Position numbers and translations under genes: made by a program. A model generated the notes under the pieces. The model did not search any database, was not told the DNA's origin, and saw only the letters and a list, made by a program, of their open reading frames with translations. Of a DNA stretch of 64,000 nt, positions 13,911 through 25,099 are shown piece after piece. Source of the stretch: Cytospora piceicola (Eukaryota; Ascomycota; Sordariomycetes; Diaporthales; Cytosporaceae); the NCBI GenBank assembly GCA_023375675.1, contig JALQBC010000023.1:1-64000 (forward strand), in the 5' to 3' direction. Position 1 is the first letter of the stretch. Each line of letters starts with the position of its first letter.

Positions 13911-15150
13911 ATATTTATTTATAAATTATTTACTTAATAATTAGATAACTAAATTACTAGCTACTTTATTAACTACTTTACTAGCTAATTTACTAACTAA
14001 CTTACTAGCTAACTTACTTACTTACTTATATACTTACTTACTTACTTACTTACCTACCTACCTACTTACTTACTTATTTACTTACTAGCTAACTTACTAG
14101 CTAACTTACTAGCTAACTTACCTACTTACTTACTTACTTACCTACTTACTTACTTACCTACTTACTTACTTACTTAATAACTAACTTACTAGCTAGCTTA
14201 TATACTTACTTACTTACCTACTTACTTATTTACTTACTTAATAGCTAATTTATTTACTAAGTAACTTACTTACTAGCTAATTTACTTACTAGCTAATTTA
14301 CTTATTAACTAACTTACTAATTTACTTATTAGCTAACTTATTAGCTAACTTACTAGCTAGCTAACTTACTTACTATTTAACTTACTTACTTACAGTTTTA
14401 CTTATTTACTTATATATTTACTTACTTAATAGCTAACTTACTAGCTAACTTACTTATTAACTTACTTACTTACTTACTTATATACTTACTTATTTATATA
14501 CTTATTAACTAATTTACTTACTAGCTAATCTACTTATTAACTAATATACTAGCTAACTTACTAGCTAACCTACTTACTTACTTACTTACGTATTTATTTA
14601 TTTATTTATTTATTTACTTACTTACGTTTAATTTAACTACTTTTTAATTTACTTATTTACTAGCTTATTAGCTAACCTACTTAAGTACTTAGTTACTAAA
14701 CTACTTAACAATTAAATAATTAATTTACTAGCTACTTTACTAACTACTTTACTAGCTAATTTACTAGTTAACTTACTAGCTAACCTACTAGCTAACTTAC
14801 TAGCTAACTTACTAACTAACTAACTTACTTACTTACCTACTTACCTACTTATTTACTTATTTAATAACGAATTTACTTACTAGGTAACTTATTAGCTAAC
14901 TTACTAACTAACTTATATACTTACTTACCTTTTTACTTACTTATTTACTTACTTAATAGCTAATTTACTTACTAGCTAATTTACTAGCGAACTTACTTAC
15001 TTACTTACCTACTTACTTACCTACTTACTTACTTACCTATTTACTTACTTACTTACTTACCTACCTACTTACTTACTTACTTCCTTACTTACTTACTTAC
15101 TTACTTATTTACTTATTTAATAGCTAATTCTATATACTAGCTAACTTATA

Positions 15151-15185
<35 letters not shown>

Positions 15186-15298
15186 CTACTTACCTACTTA
15201 TTTACTTATTTAATAGCGAATTTACTTAATAACTAACTTACTAACTAACTTATTAACTAACTTATTAATTAACTAACTAACTAACTTACTAACTAACC

Positions 15299-15372
<74 letters not shown>

Positions 15373-15483
15373 TTAACTTACCTACTTATTTACTTATTTA
15401 ATAGCGAATTTACTTAATAACTAACTTATTAACTAACTTATTAACTAACTTACTAACTAACTTACTAACTAACTTACTAACTA

Positions 15484-15517
<34 letters not shown>

Positions 15518-15590
15518 CTACTTACTTATTTACTTATTTAATAGCGAATTTACTTACTAACTAACTTACTAACTAACTTACTAACTAACC

Positions 15591-15680
<90 letters not shown>

Positions 15681-16304
15681 TTAACTTACTTACTTACTTA
15701 CTTACCTACTTAGTTATCGACTTACCTACTTACTTATTTACTTATTAACTTAATTAATAATTAACTAGCTAACTTTCTAACTACTTTACTAGTTACCTTA
15801 CTAGCTAACCTACTTACTTATATACTTACTTACTTACTTACTTACTTACTTATTTACTTATTTACTTATTTACTTACTTACCTACTTACTTACCTACTTA
15901 TTTACTTTATAACTAAATAACTAACCTACGTATTTACTTACTTACTTTTATTTTAACTACTTTCTAATTTACTTACTTACTTACTAACTAGCTTACTTAG
16001 TTACTTACTTACTTACTTAATAATTAAATAACTAAATTACTAACTACTTTACTAACTAATTTACTAGATAATTTACTAGCTAACCTATTAGCTCACTTAC
16101 TAGATAACTTACTTACTTATCTACTTACCTACTTACTTACTTACTTAATTACCTACTTACTTACTTACTTACTTTATTTACTAACTAACCTACTTAGTTA
16201 CTTACTTACTTACTTAATAGTTAAATAACTAAATTATTAACTACTTTACTAGCTAATTTAATAGCTAATTTACTAGCTAATTTACTAGTTAACTTACTAG
16301 CTAA

Positions 16305-16356
<52 letters not shown>

Positions 16357-16403
16357 TTTAATTACTTATTTACTTATTTAATAGCGAATTTACTTACTAA
16401 CTA

Positions 16404-16440
<37 letters not shown>

Positions 16441-16444
16441 ATTC
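13911..16444. repeat. TTAC-type satellite with higher-order units
   Basis: About 2.5 kb is built almost wholly of TTAC, TAGC and TAAC tetranucleotides. Two longer motifs recur. One of about 30 bp (TATTTACTTATTTAAT, then AGCGAATTTACTTA) is near 14850, 15200, 15390, 15525 and 16365. One of about 60 bp (AATTAAATAACTAAATTACT and following ACTACTTTACTAGCTAATTT) is near 13937, 14707, 15755, 16020 and 16214. These show duplication of larger blocks on top of slippage. There is no coding potential. Confidence 0.8.
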
Positions 16445-16897
16445 GAATCTAAAGGCTTATATAAGCTTTCGGTAAAGAAGAAAGAAGGGAAAGGCTAGGG
16501 TTCGGGTTAAGAACCTTAAGAACTTACAGAATTAGAACTATTAGCTTTAATAGTAAGCCTACCTTAAGGGCTACGATTTAATTAAATATACCGTTTAATA
16601 GCCCTTTTTCTACAGATTCAGATTTAGGTAAGTACGTCTTAATCGGATTAAAACTCGAGCGTGCATCTTAGTTAGAACCTAAAGGCTTAAGTAAGTAAAG
16701 AGGAAGGGAAAGGCTAGGGTTCGGGTTAAGAACCTTAAGAACCTACAGAATTAAAACTATTAGCTTTAATAGTAAGCTTAACTTAAGGGCTACGATTTAA
16801 TTAAATATACCGTTTAATAGCCCTTTTTCTACAGATTTAGATTTAGGTAACTGCTTTTTAATCGGATTAAAACTCAGGCGTGTATCTTAGTTCTTCT
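16445..16897. repeat. tandem duplication of about 220-230 bp
   Basis: Two head-to-tail copies start at about 16445 and 16675. Anchors such as AAGGCTAGGGTTCGGGTTAA are 219 bp apart (16491 and 16710), and the left portion of unit 1 carries about 11 extra bases. Both units contain CTACGATTTAATTAAATATA and a TAATAGCCCTTTTTCTACAG segment. They differ mainly by C/T and A/G transitions. No coding potential is seen. Confidence 0.75.
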
Positions 16898-17548
16898 GTA
16901 GAAGGTCTTATTGTAAGCCTTATCGTAATCGGCCTTATCGTAGGCTTAAAATAACTGTAAGTCTTCCGGCAGGCATTAAAAGGTCTTACAATCTCTAGTT
17001 CTCTTAGCCGTTCGACGGCTAAAATCACTGCTTTTCACAGCCAATCAGATCCTTTAGACGGGTGCTACAGCGAATCAGCATGATTGTAATTCAGAGCCAA
17101 TCAGAATCAAAAACAGGTGGCACAAATCTCAAGGGCAACAATTTCTGTGTGCTCGCCCGCCTTGTAAAACAAACATCAACCTTCCTAACGGAAGGCATAA
17201 TAAAAACAGACTTTTTAGTGTTAGTTTAATTAAATCTATAGTTTAATTAGGTAAAGACGGGCTATAAATAGTAGGAATACGGGCCGTTTATATAGTTACT
17301 TAAAAGGTTAAGTTAATAGTAGAAGGAAGAAAGTCAGACCTCGCGTGTGGCGGGGTGGCAAAACCTAGTGTTCCAGCAACGGAAACATACAAGTGTGAAT
17401 GAAAACATTCCTTCGGTTTTTGATGCCTCCATCGGCCTTGGAACGGGAATAGCTCCGACACGCCCGGCCACACAAGCGCCGGAGACAACGATAGTACAAG
17501 CTCAATCACATATCTATACCAACTGATTAGCCAAATACCCACTGGGCC
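16898..17548. other. compartment boundary and upstream region
   Basis: Base composition changes from RIP-like AT-rich to normal within about 100 bp around 17,000. The right half is probably the promoter of the sulfite-oxidase-like gene. It also holds a perfect 16-bp palindromic hairpin at 17180-17195 that is the reverse complement of the one at 13780-13795, and a TTTAATTAAATC segment near 17222. No supported gene. Confidence 0.6.
17041..17105. promoter_or_regulatory. paired CCAATCAGA boxes
   Basis: CCAATCAGA occurs at 17041 and again at 17097, with a near match (CGAATCAGC) between them at about 17071. CCAAT is the core of the fungal Hap/CCAAT-binding complex site. The pair lies about 450-500 bp upstream of the proposed start of the sulfite-oxidase-like gene. 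Function is inferred from sequence only. Confidence 0.3.
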
Positions 17549-19634
17549 ATGTCATTAAGAGGTACCGACTACGAATGGGATGATCTCCCTGGCATGACTA
17601 GCCCAACTGCATCATTTTGGCAGGTCTATATCGTCATCATCAACACATCCGACTCCTTGGATTTGGTAGATCTAGTAGAATGTTGAGTTTATTATACTAC
17701 AGCAGTGGCCCAGGCCTTCAATTTCTCATCCCCCTCTCGCCATTTCTACTGGACCCAATTTCCTCGCCCCCCCCCTCCCCCGCACAAGTTTTACAGATAC
17801 TCTACGTAGGTGGTGCTAGTCGCGATGGTTGCAATGAAGACGAACGATGGCCTTGAGTTTCGTGTGTTGGGCGATGAACCGTACTTCGCAGAGGAGCGAG
17901 CCGGCTGGACGGGTTATGTTGAGTGGGAGGTTAGCACTGCTCACCCGAAATGGCGACCTCGAGATTTCCAGCTCATGCTTGTGCGCAGAAATATCCGGAG
18001 AAGAAAAAGGAAGCCCAGATGATCCTGGCAAGATATGACTTCCCACCTCCGCCAGAATTCCAGCTTGTCCCCCTGCCAGACAGCAATCCTATCCTCGAGG
18101 GCGTGCGGTGGAAGCAGTACCACTTCGCGATGGGCTCAACTCTCAAGAATCAACCAGATATCAGGTACTCGTTCCTCGGCTCTTTGTGAAACTCATCAGT
18201 GTACTGACCAATTTTGAAGTTGGAAGTACGTGAAGCAGGAGAAGGCGGCCGATATGATCCACGTATTGCAATTCCCGTACAACGGAGAGCCACCCAGGGT
18301 ACGGCGACTTGCCCATCAGAGAAGAGAGACAAAAAGATAAACACTACAATACTAATCGTGATACAGAGCCGGTTGGTTGAAACAGAAATCACGAGAAATG
18401 AAGACTTTTTCGTCAGAAACCACGGTGGTATCCCAGAGATTGATATATCCCAGTACTCACTCGACATCGAAGGTCTCGTCAACCAGCCCAAAACACTCAC
18501 TCTGGCCGACTTGCAGAACGAAGAGCTTTTCCCTAGACAAACTAGCGTCGTCTCGCTGCAATGCTCAGGCACACGGCGTAAGGAGCAGATCTCACAGTAC
18601 CCTGGCGATGGCGACGAACTCATCAACGCTCCCTGGGGCGAAGGCGCCATCGGAACTGCCCGGTGGACTGGCGTTAGCCTGAAGAAGGTGATTAAATACT
18701 GTGGAGGCCTGAAGGATGGCGGTGATGAAGACATCCATCTCGAATTCTACGGTGCCGATACCTACTTCAAGAAGGGCCAGGTCTACAACTACGTGGTCAG
18801 CGTTCCGTGGCGTAAGGTCAAGCTCAACGAAGTCCTGGTTGCGTGGGAGATGAACGGCAAGCCCTTGCCATATATCCACGGCTTTCCACTCCGCACGGTC
18901 GTTTTCGGATACATCGGAGCTCGAAGCTGCAAGTGGCTCTACAAGATCAAGGCCATCCGGGGACCCAGCACTGCACCTGTTCAGATGAAGGAGTATCTCT
19001 ACTACAGCCCGCAGCTTGGGAAGCACAACGCCATGTACTCCAACGGGTTCAGTATCCAGGACATGCCTGTCTCGTCTGCAATCATGACACCTGTGGACAT
19101 GGATCAGATCATACATGAGGGGAGCATCAAGCTCAGGGGCTGGGCATACAGCGGTGGAGGGCATTGGCCCATCAAGGTCGAGGTCAGTGGAGATGGCGGG
19201 AGCATCTGGTACGAGGTGCCGTTCGAGAACCTGACGGAGAAGTACTACTACGCCTGGAGGCTCTGGGAGATCGATCTCCCGACTGACGCAGAAGGCTGGC
19301 TCGAGTTTTGTGTGAGGACGTGGGACAATGCACTGAACACCCAGCCCACATTCGTCAGATCAGCTTGGTATGCCGCCCAGCTGTTGGTGTCCTTTCAGAC
19401 TCAGCTAACAGTTCACACAGGAACTGGGACCTGCATGTGACTTCAAGTTGTCACCGGATCAAGATCTACAGCATTAACAAGTCAAAGGCGGTAACTGCGC
19501 AAAGGCTGAAGGCTCTGGAAAAGGCTGGCATTCCAATGGTCCCCATCACTCATCCTCTTGAGATTGACTTGGAGAGCCAAGAGCACTACAACAAGGCCAT
19601 GACGAAACGTAGAGGTCGCGACCCAAAGCTGTGA
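17549..19634 (+). CDS. sulfite-oxidase-like molybdopterin oxidoreductase
   Basis: This molybdenum-cofactor enzyme of the sulfite oxidase/nitrate reductase superfamily has only the Mo-binding and Mo-co dimerisation domains; no cytochrome b5 or FAD domain is present. Exons: 17549-17623, about 17840-17929, 17989-18164, 18220-18298, 18367-19367 and 19421-19634, giving about 544 residues. Family motifs are the NEDFFVRNHGG start of the Mo domain, SLQCSGTRR with the predicted Mo-ligating cysteine (about residue 206), EGAIGTARWTG, HGFPLR, and SAWNWDLHVTS restored by the last intron. All downstream junctions keep frame. The first exon and its acceptor are the weak point: the intron could end at 17809 or 17839, or translation could start at ATG 17825. 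Substrate is probably sulfite but not proven. The gene is the first on the normal-composition side of the boundary. Confidence 0.85.
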
Positions 19635-20307
19635 GGTGGATAGACTTGGATGCGAGGGTGTTTGAGCTGACATGGTTATATCGATCCTAGAACAAATTTC
19701 AAATCAAGTAGTTATTAAATGAGGCTTTACGAAATCAAGGTAACTTACCTACAGTATGGTTTCTCAATTTCATGTGATCAAATAGAATATGCTCAAGTTG
19801 TCTAAGTAATAAAGTAAATGATGATGAAGTATCTGGTTAAAGTCATAAGCACTACATATGTACCCGATCCCATACGCATATATTGGCTCCTGAGCTTACA
19901 GCCTACGTCAAATACATATCAAAAAAGTCTGGGATGTTAGTCCCCATCAAATATATCATGTGAATAGATGGTCAGATAGAAGCCGTCTAAGCTTGCAACG
20001 TTGCCAGTTCTCCGCTGTGAGCCTTCTAAGATAATCAAGTTTGCCCTGTGATATTTCGACAGCACCTCATAGGCAGTGGTGTCATCGAGATGCCTCATTG
20101 GTTCCGGCATCCGGGCGCATCGAAAATAAGATGTATTTGTATAAAAAGGCTACCCAGAGTGACAGTAGGCCAGATTTCCCCTTCGAACTGAAAGGGATCA
20201 GTTAGCAAAGACTGCTAATGAACAATCTGGGCCATAGTCACTACTGTATTCATATGTAATGTAAATTTTCATCGCATTCACTTTACTCGAATTCTCATCG
20301 GTGTGTT
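19635..20307. other. intergenic, convergent 3' ends
   Basis: This is the 670-bp space between the 3' ends of the sulfite-oxidase-like gene and the minus-strand hydrolase-like gene. It is AT-moderate and presumably holds both 3' untranslated regions. No gene, RNA or repeat is recognised. Confidence 0.6.
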
Positions 20308-21387
20308 TCACGAGACATCTTTCGGGCTGGAGTTATCCCCACCGTGGTCGTCTTCGGGCAGCGCGGGACCTGACCGAGACTCAGCCTCAAGCTTTTCCTC
20401 AAGGGCATGTCGAGCCTGCTTTCTTCGCTCCTGCCGTATCTTCCTCTCGACCTTGTCCGCCTCGATCCGGTGGAGGATCTTGTTCCTGGTCTCCTCTGTC
20501 GCCTTCTTCTCCCTCATGATCAGTAACGCGTGCTTCTGGACGTCGTTCAATTCCTCCTTGGCATCGGCCTTCTTGCTGCCATTTGACTGACTTCCGGATC
20601 GGTCCTTGGGCGTCAGCGGCTCGAGTCCGCTGTCGCCGTTAATGACGCTGACGCTCTCCTTGGTGCGGTGGACGCCTATGTCCACGAGAAAACCAGCGAA
20701 GTCGTCGATGCGCTTGCCGTCCCACGTCGTAGTCTGGACCTTGTAGCCGCCCTGGATGAACCTATGCGGCGTGTTCGTGACGATGGCGGTACTGATGCCT
20801 TTCACCCCGGGCAGCTTGGATGCGATACCAAGGTTCTTTGCGTCGCGCGTGACCGTGCCCCCTTGCGCGTGCATGCCGACAAAGCCGGCGAGCTTCAGCT
20901 GGCCGATATCGGTCCAGGATGGATGGAAGTACTCCTGGATGAACGCGACGACAGCCTCATGGTCACCCCTCTCATCCCCTCTGAGCTCGGGAAACGAGGA
21001 CATGGCCTCGTGCGCGGCCTCTGCCGTCTCTCCCTGCCCACCAAGGATGACCCTGTCGAGCCCCCCCGCGCGTTTGGATTCCTGGATGACGACCTGGGTG
21101 ATGTAGGGCAGGCCGCCCAGGTCCAGGCCCAGCTCGGCCTTGTCCTCGGCGGAGAGGTTGCCCCAGTGGCGGGCGTGGGCTTTGGGGTGGGGAAAGACCC
21201 AGCGCACGGCGGGGAACTGCTCCTGCAGGGTCCTGTGGTCCTTGGTCAGCTTCCGGGCGAGGACCTTGCCGCGCAGCTCCTCCTCTGTCGTGTCCGCTGG
21301 GAAGCGGTGCAGGAAGACCACCGTGTGGGTGTGCTCGCCTGTCGGGTCGACGACGAGCGGCTTGGTGAGGTTCTGGCGGAGAGACAT
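20308..21387 (-). CDS. phospholipase/carboxylesterase-like alpha/beta-hydrolase, probably inactive
   Basis: This single-exon gene encodes 359 residues. The start is taken at MSLRQN (21387), because about 80 further upstream codons look like leader sequence. The N-terminal half resembles fungal acyl-protein-thioesterase-like proteins of the phospholipase/carboxylesterase family: HTHTVVFLHRFP at about residues 20-31, then VRWVFPHPKA, and a WGNLSAEDKAEL segment. At the nucleophile elbow it reads VILGGQGETAEAA, where the family has a G-x-S-x-G motif, so the serine seems absent. The later Gly-His-Gly/Asp segment is not recognisable either. The C-terminal third is charged and likely helical (EETRNKILHRIEADKVERK). 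It may be a pseudo-enzyme or bind a ligand. Family assignment is moderate. Confidence 0.7.
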   Translation of the reverse strand: MSLRQNLTKPLVVDPTGEHTHTVVFLHRFPADTTEEELRGKVLARKLTKDHRTLQEQFPAVRWVFPHPKAHARHWGNLSAEDKAELGLDLGGLPYITQVVIQESKRAGGLDRVILGGQGETAEAAHEAMSSFPELRGDERGDHEAVVAFIQEYFHPSWTDIGQLKLAGFVGMHAQGGTVTRDAKNLGIASKLPGVKGISTAIVTNTPHRFIQGGYKVQTTTWDGKRIDDFAGFLVDIGVHRTKESVSVINGDSGLEPLTPKDRSGSQSNGSKKADAKEELNDVQKHALLIMREKKATEETRNKILHRIEADKVERKIRQERRKQARHALEEKLEAESRSGPALPEDDHGGDNSSPKDVS

Positions 21388-21954
21388 GGTAGGCGCAGGG
21401 GGCTCTGAAGAGGGGTAGCTCAGTAGTGCTGGGTGGTGATGTTTAAATACCGTTAAAAGAAGACTGATGTGGTTACAGGTAACGAAACACTCTTCAGATG
21501 GTTTCAGGGAAGTGAAATGGTACTGAGACAAGTCCAGGGAGTGGATGAAGTGCAAGTCCAGCTTGTCAGAGCTTGAGATATAAACGCGCGTTCCAAGGTT
21601 TGTATGCAGGAGGCCTACTGTAGGCAGCATCCAGGTACATCGAATTAGTTACCATTAGTACCAACCAATGACCTCCAAAAGTTTATATCATAAAGAACTC
21701 TGTGTGATATGTGTATTGATTATTTTAATGCAAACTCCCTCATGTCAGAAAGTTACTTCTTCAGACAAGATTATTTAGTATGTGATACGTTCTTAGGTCT
21801 ACGTCGATATATACCCTAGGGTAAGTATACTGCGGGCTCAACCAGATATCACCCAGAATAGGACAAAAACGTCTACCCAGGGTATCCACGACAAACAACG
21901 TCTCAGAGGTGCTGATGGTTACATATAACTTACAGACTGCAAGATGATTAGCCG
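21388..21954. other. intergenic between two minus-strand genes
   Basis: This is the promoter side of the hydrolase-like gene and the 3' side of the transporter gene. An upstream open extension of the hydrolase frame reaches 21630 but shows no conserved character. Nothing else is recognised. Confidence 0.5.
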
Positions 21955-24006
21955 TCAAGTGGAAGCACACTGCTCAGCCTCCGTCATTTCAACAACCGTC
22001 TCCTCTGCGACTTTTCCCTTCTTGATAGACCTCCACTCCATCCCAAGCGAAGCAACGAAAGCACCAGCTGCCAATGCAACGGAGCAGAAGAACACTTTCG
22101 TCAGAGCCTTATTGTAGGCCTTCTCCACGATAGGTAGATCCTGCGTCCCGACAGCGGCGCGCAGGCCCGTGGCGCCCATCGCCAAGATGGCGCCCGGATC
22201 CAAGTCTGGCACCAGCCCGACGAGGCCCTCGAGGCCCTCGAGGAGCTTACTGGTGAGCACGTTCTGCGCCACCGACAGCCAGATCGTGCCCCCGATGATC
22301 TGTGCGAAAATGAGCACGACCGCCCCCGTGGGCACGTCGTCGGCCGCGAGGACCGTCTGGGCCGCCGTGTGGGCCTGCTGGATGCCCAGTCCGGCGCCGG
22401 CGGCCAGGGGGATCTGGTAGCCTATCCACTGCCCTGTTGATGAGTTGGTGCGGAAGGTGGTGGTCAGGGCGGAGCCAACGACGAGACAGGCGGACCCGAG
22501 GATCATGAAGGGGGTGTAGTAGCCCGTTCGGGAGACCCCGAAGCCGGCCGCGAAGGAGAACAGGACGGTTCCCAGGGTGAGAACGAGGATGTGGACCCCG
22601 GATTCGAGGGCGCTCACGCCTTGGATGGCCTGAAACCAGATAGGGAGCTGAGTGGTTATGTTAGCAATCGATACGTCACAAGAGGGAGGGCCTCGTGGGA
22701 TAGCGCATGCATGCAAGTTCGCGCATGTGTATTTACATAGTACTCGAAGACGTTGACGGCGCCGCCAGCGAGGAAGACGTAGCATGTACTGAAGGCCACA
22801 CTACGTTGTCTGACGATCCGTGGGGGTATGGTGCCCTTGTCTTGCTTCCACACCTGGACGCAGATGAAGCCGACCGTGGCCACTGCGAAGACTGTCAATA
22901 CCGCTATGACCCTACCGTTACTCCATGCGTACACGGTGCCTCCCCATTGGAGTGCAACAAGAAGGCAGACGATTCCGGGTAATAAAATTGCTGTGCCGAG
23001 AAGGTCCATCTGGTTGACTTTCTCCTGCCACGTACTTGAGGCTGCCGCCGAGGTCTTCCGTGGTGGATGGAAGAACAGCGTGACAGCCAGAATAGTGATG
23101 ACACCGAAGGGGAGATTGAGGTAGAAGCACCATCTCCACGTCGCTTTTGTCGCGAACGCACCGCCGATCAAGGGTGCGGCAACTGCGGCTACACCGTACA
23201 TGCTGCTATACGAGGCCACAAAGATAGGTCGTCTCTCGAGTGGGAGCGAGGATGCCAGTATGCTGGGGACGGTGTGTCAACGACGAGCGCTTCGAGGATA
23301 TTCAAGGGTCAAGACTAACATGATGAAGCCGGCATTGATGCCGGCGCTTCCCAGGCCAGCGCAAGCCCGTCCTACGATGAAGGCACTGGATGTCGGGGCG
23401 GTTGCACATATAAGGGAACCGACCTCGAAGATAGCCACTGATGTGAGGAACACGGTCTTGATGGAGTAGAACGAGAACAATTTGCCAAAAATGAGCTGGA
23501 ATGAAGCGCAAGTCATGAAACTGGACGCTTGCATCAACGTCTTATTCGGCAGGAGAGAATTATCAATAATTAGGAGAAGGCAGGCTCACTATGCTGATCC
23601 ATACCACCCTATGTCGTTGATAGAGTTGAACTCATCCGTGATTCGGGGGATCGCAGTGGTTATGATGGTCTCATCCTATAATTAGCCAAATTAGTGACGA
23701 GCACATACAATATCGCAAATTCTGGTTCGAAATCGATCTCACAAGTGCACACAGGAAGACGGAAGCAGCCAGCGATGTAACGATGATTGCAAGCCGAAAT
23801 CCGTGGGGATACTGCTCTTGATCTGAGCCCGCCTCAGCAGCTATGGTATCTGACTCCTCCTCGCCCATCGTGTGACGTGACGCAGCAGAGGGCGTGGTTG
23901 GAAGATGAGGGAAGATCTGAAGGTTGTGGCGATCTGGGGTGTAAACGTCATTGGGAGAGACCTGTTGATTCTTGAGTGTGACGCCGCGGCGGCCAGATGT
24001 GTTCAA
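21955..24006 (-). CDS. MFS multidrug transporter (DHA14 family)
   Basis: This proton-driven plasma-membrane exporter of the 14-helix drug:H+ antiporter type is made from five exons: 24006-23743, 23675-23590, 23520-23320, 23262-22737 and 22647-21955 (589 residues; 543 if translation starts at 23868). Splicing restores the family signatures LCALDETIITTAIPRITDEF at the end of helix 1, WYGSAYFMTCASFQLIFGK, GLGSAGINAGF, LPLERRPIFVASYSSMYGV and GGAFATKATWRWCFYLNLP (motif C region), and FEYYLPIWFQAIQGVSA. Many hydrophobic segments follow, and the C-terminus is short and acidic. The 57-bp third intron (23263-23319) contains an in-frame TGA, so the unspliced reading would look like a pseudogene. The substrate is unknown. 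A frameshifted monooxygenase relic lies upstream. Confidence 0.88.
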
Positions 24007-25099
24007 ATGTTATCTGTCCGCCTCATCAGGGGTTCAGGGTCAGGGATCGCGTCTGATAGCGCTTGTGTGCATTTGGAATCTGAGGCTCCACATACATTAC
24101 ACTTGCCAGTGTATCATCGGCTTAGGTAGATACTTTGTGGGTCAAGAGACAAGCCATTGCGGCACGGACTAGATAAGGCGTATACCGCCCACCCATCCAG
24201 TCTCTTCCACAGATGTCTCCTCATGCATAAGGGCACCTGGGTAGTAAGCAAGGACTGTGGTTCCCGTACTTCGTGGACTCTGTCACTGTGGATGTTCCTT
24301 CCTGTCTGAACCGGCAAACTTCCAAAGAAAACGGGGGGAGAAAGCGTCACTGCTATGGTCCAGTCGGGACATATTAGAGCCTATGCAACAAAGCGCTTCA
24401 TCTCAACGCAGTCGCTCCGCCACATCGGTGGTTGCTCCTGGAAACATCGACCAATTGTCCAACGTACTTACACAAGCGTAAGTTGGCAGGGAGTTGGCTT
24501 GCACCAGCAGCTATAGAACTCGAATCGGACACCTGGAAAGAGTAAAGTTGGGACTGGCCCAATTTGATTCTATCATTGACAAAAGGTCTTTGGTATGTTC
24601 ACTATTCTTCAGTGCTTTTCGTATGCACGTTGGAGAATCTGTTTTGACCTTCTACATCGCCGTATTATCCCTTCCAAATTTTACTCGGACCAGTATCTAG
24701 GATCCGAATAGTGGAAGTTCTCACCTCGGATGCCTGCGAAGAAGGTTCCTATAACGAGACGGGTACAAACCCCAGTCGGGGTTTATGACGACCAGCCCAC
24801 TGAGTCCGAACGGCTGGAATTCATATGAACCACCTTTTAAGGATCTTGGTAAATATACTCAATTCTGTTCGGGACCTGCTGAAACTTCACTTGAGAGAAT
24901 GTAAGGGACAACTAGGCTAGGTGGTAACTGCACCGCGGAGATAAATGGAGGCAGTACCGCAGTGGTGACCAGTAATTATAATCTTCGATTATCGATACTT
25001 ACTTATATAATTAGTATCCAACTTGAGCAAATTGGATATTATGTGGACGTGACTGAGGCACATGAGCAACCCACATCGTCCTCTCTGCCTCTTTGACAC
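24007..25099. other. intergenic region upstream of the transporter
   Basis: About 1.1 kb between the transporter start and the monooxygenase relic. Only short, non-conserved frames are present. It presumably contains the transporter promoter. No repeat or RNA gene is recognised. Confidence 0.5.

Noticed and set aside
13911..16444. CRISPR-like or telomeric array
   Set aside because: The repeats are degenerate tetranucleotides without spacers, and the unit is not TTAGGG.
20668..21408. 246-codon plus-strand frame
   Set aside because: It is antisense to the hydrolase-like gene, whose minus-strand frame has family motifs. The plus frame has none.
23264..23300. Nonsense mutation in the drug transporter
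   Set aside because: A GTTAGT donor and CAG acceptor remove the TGA in a 57-bp intron and give the expected INAGFIIILASSLPLERRP sequence.
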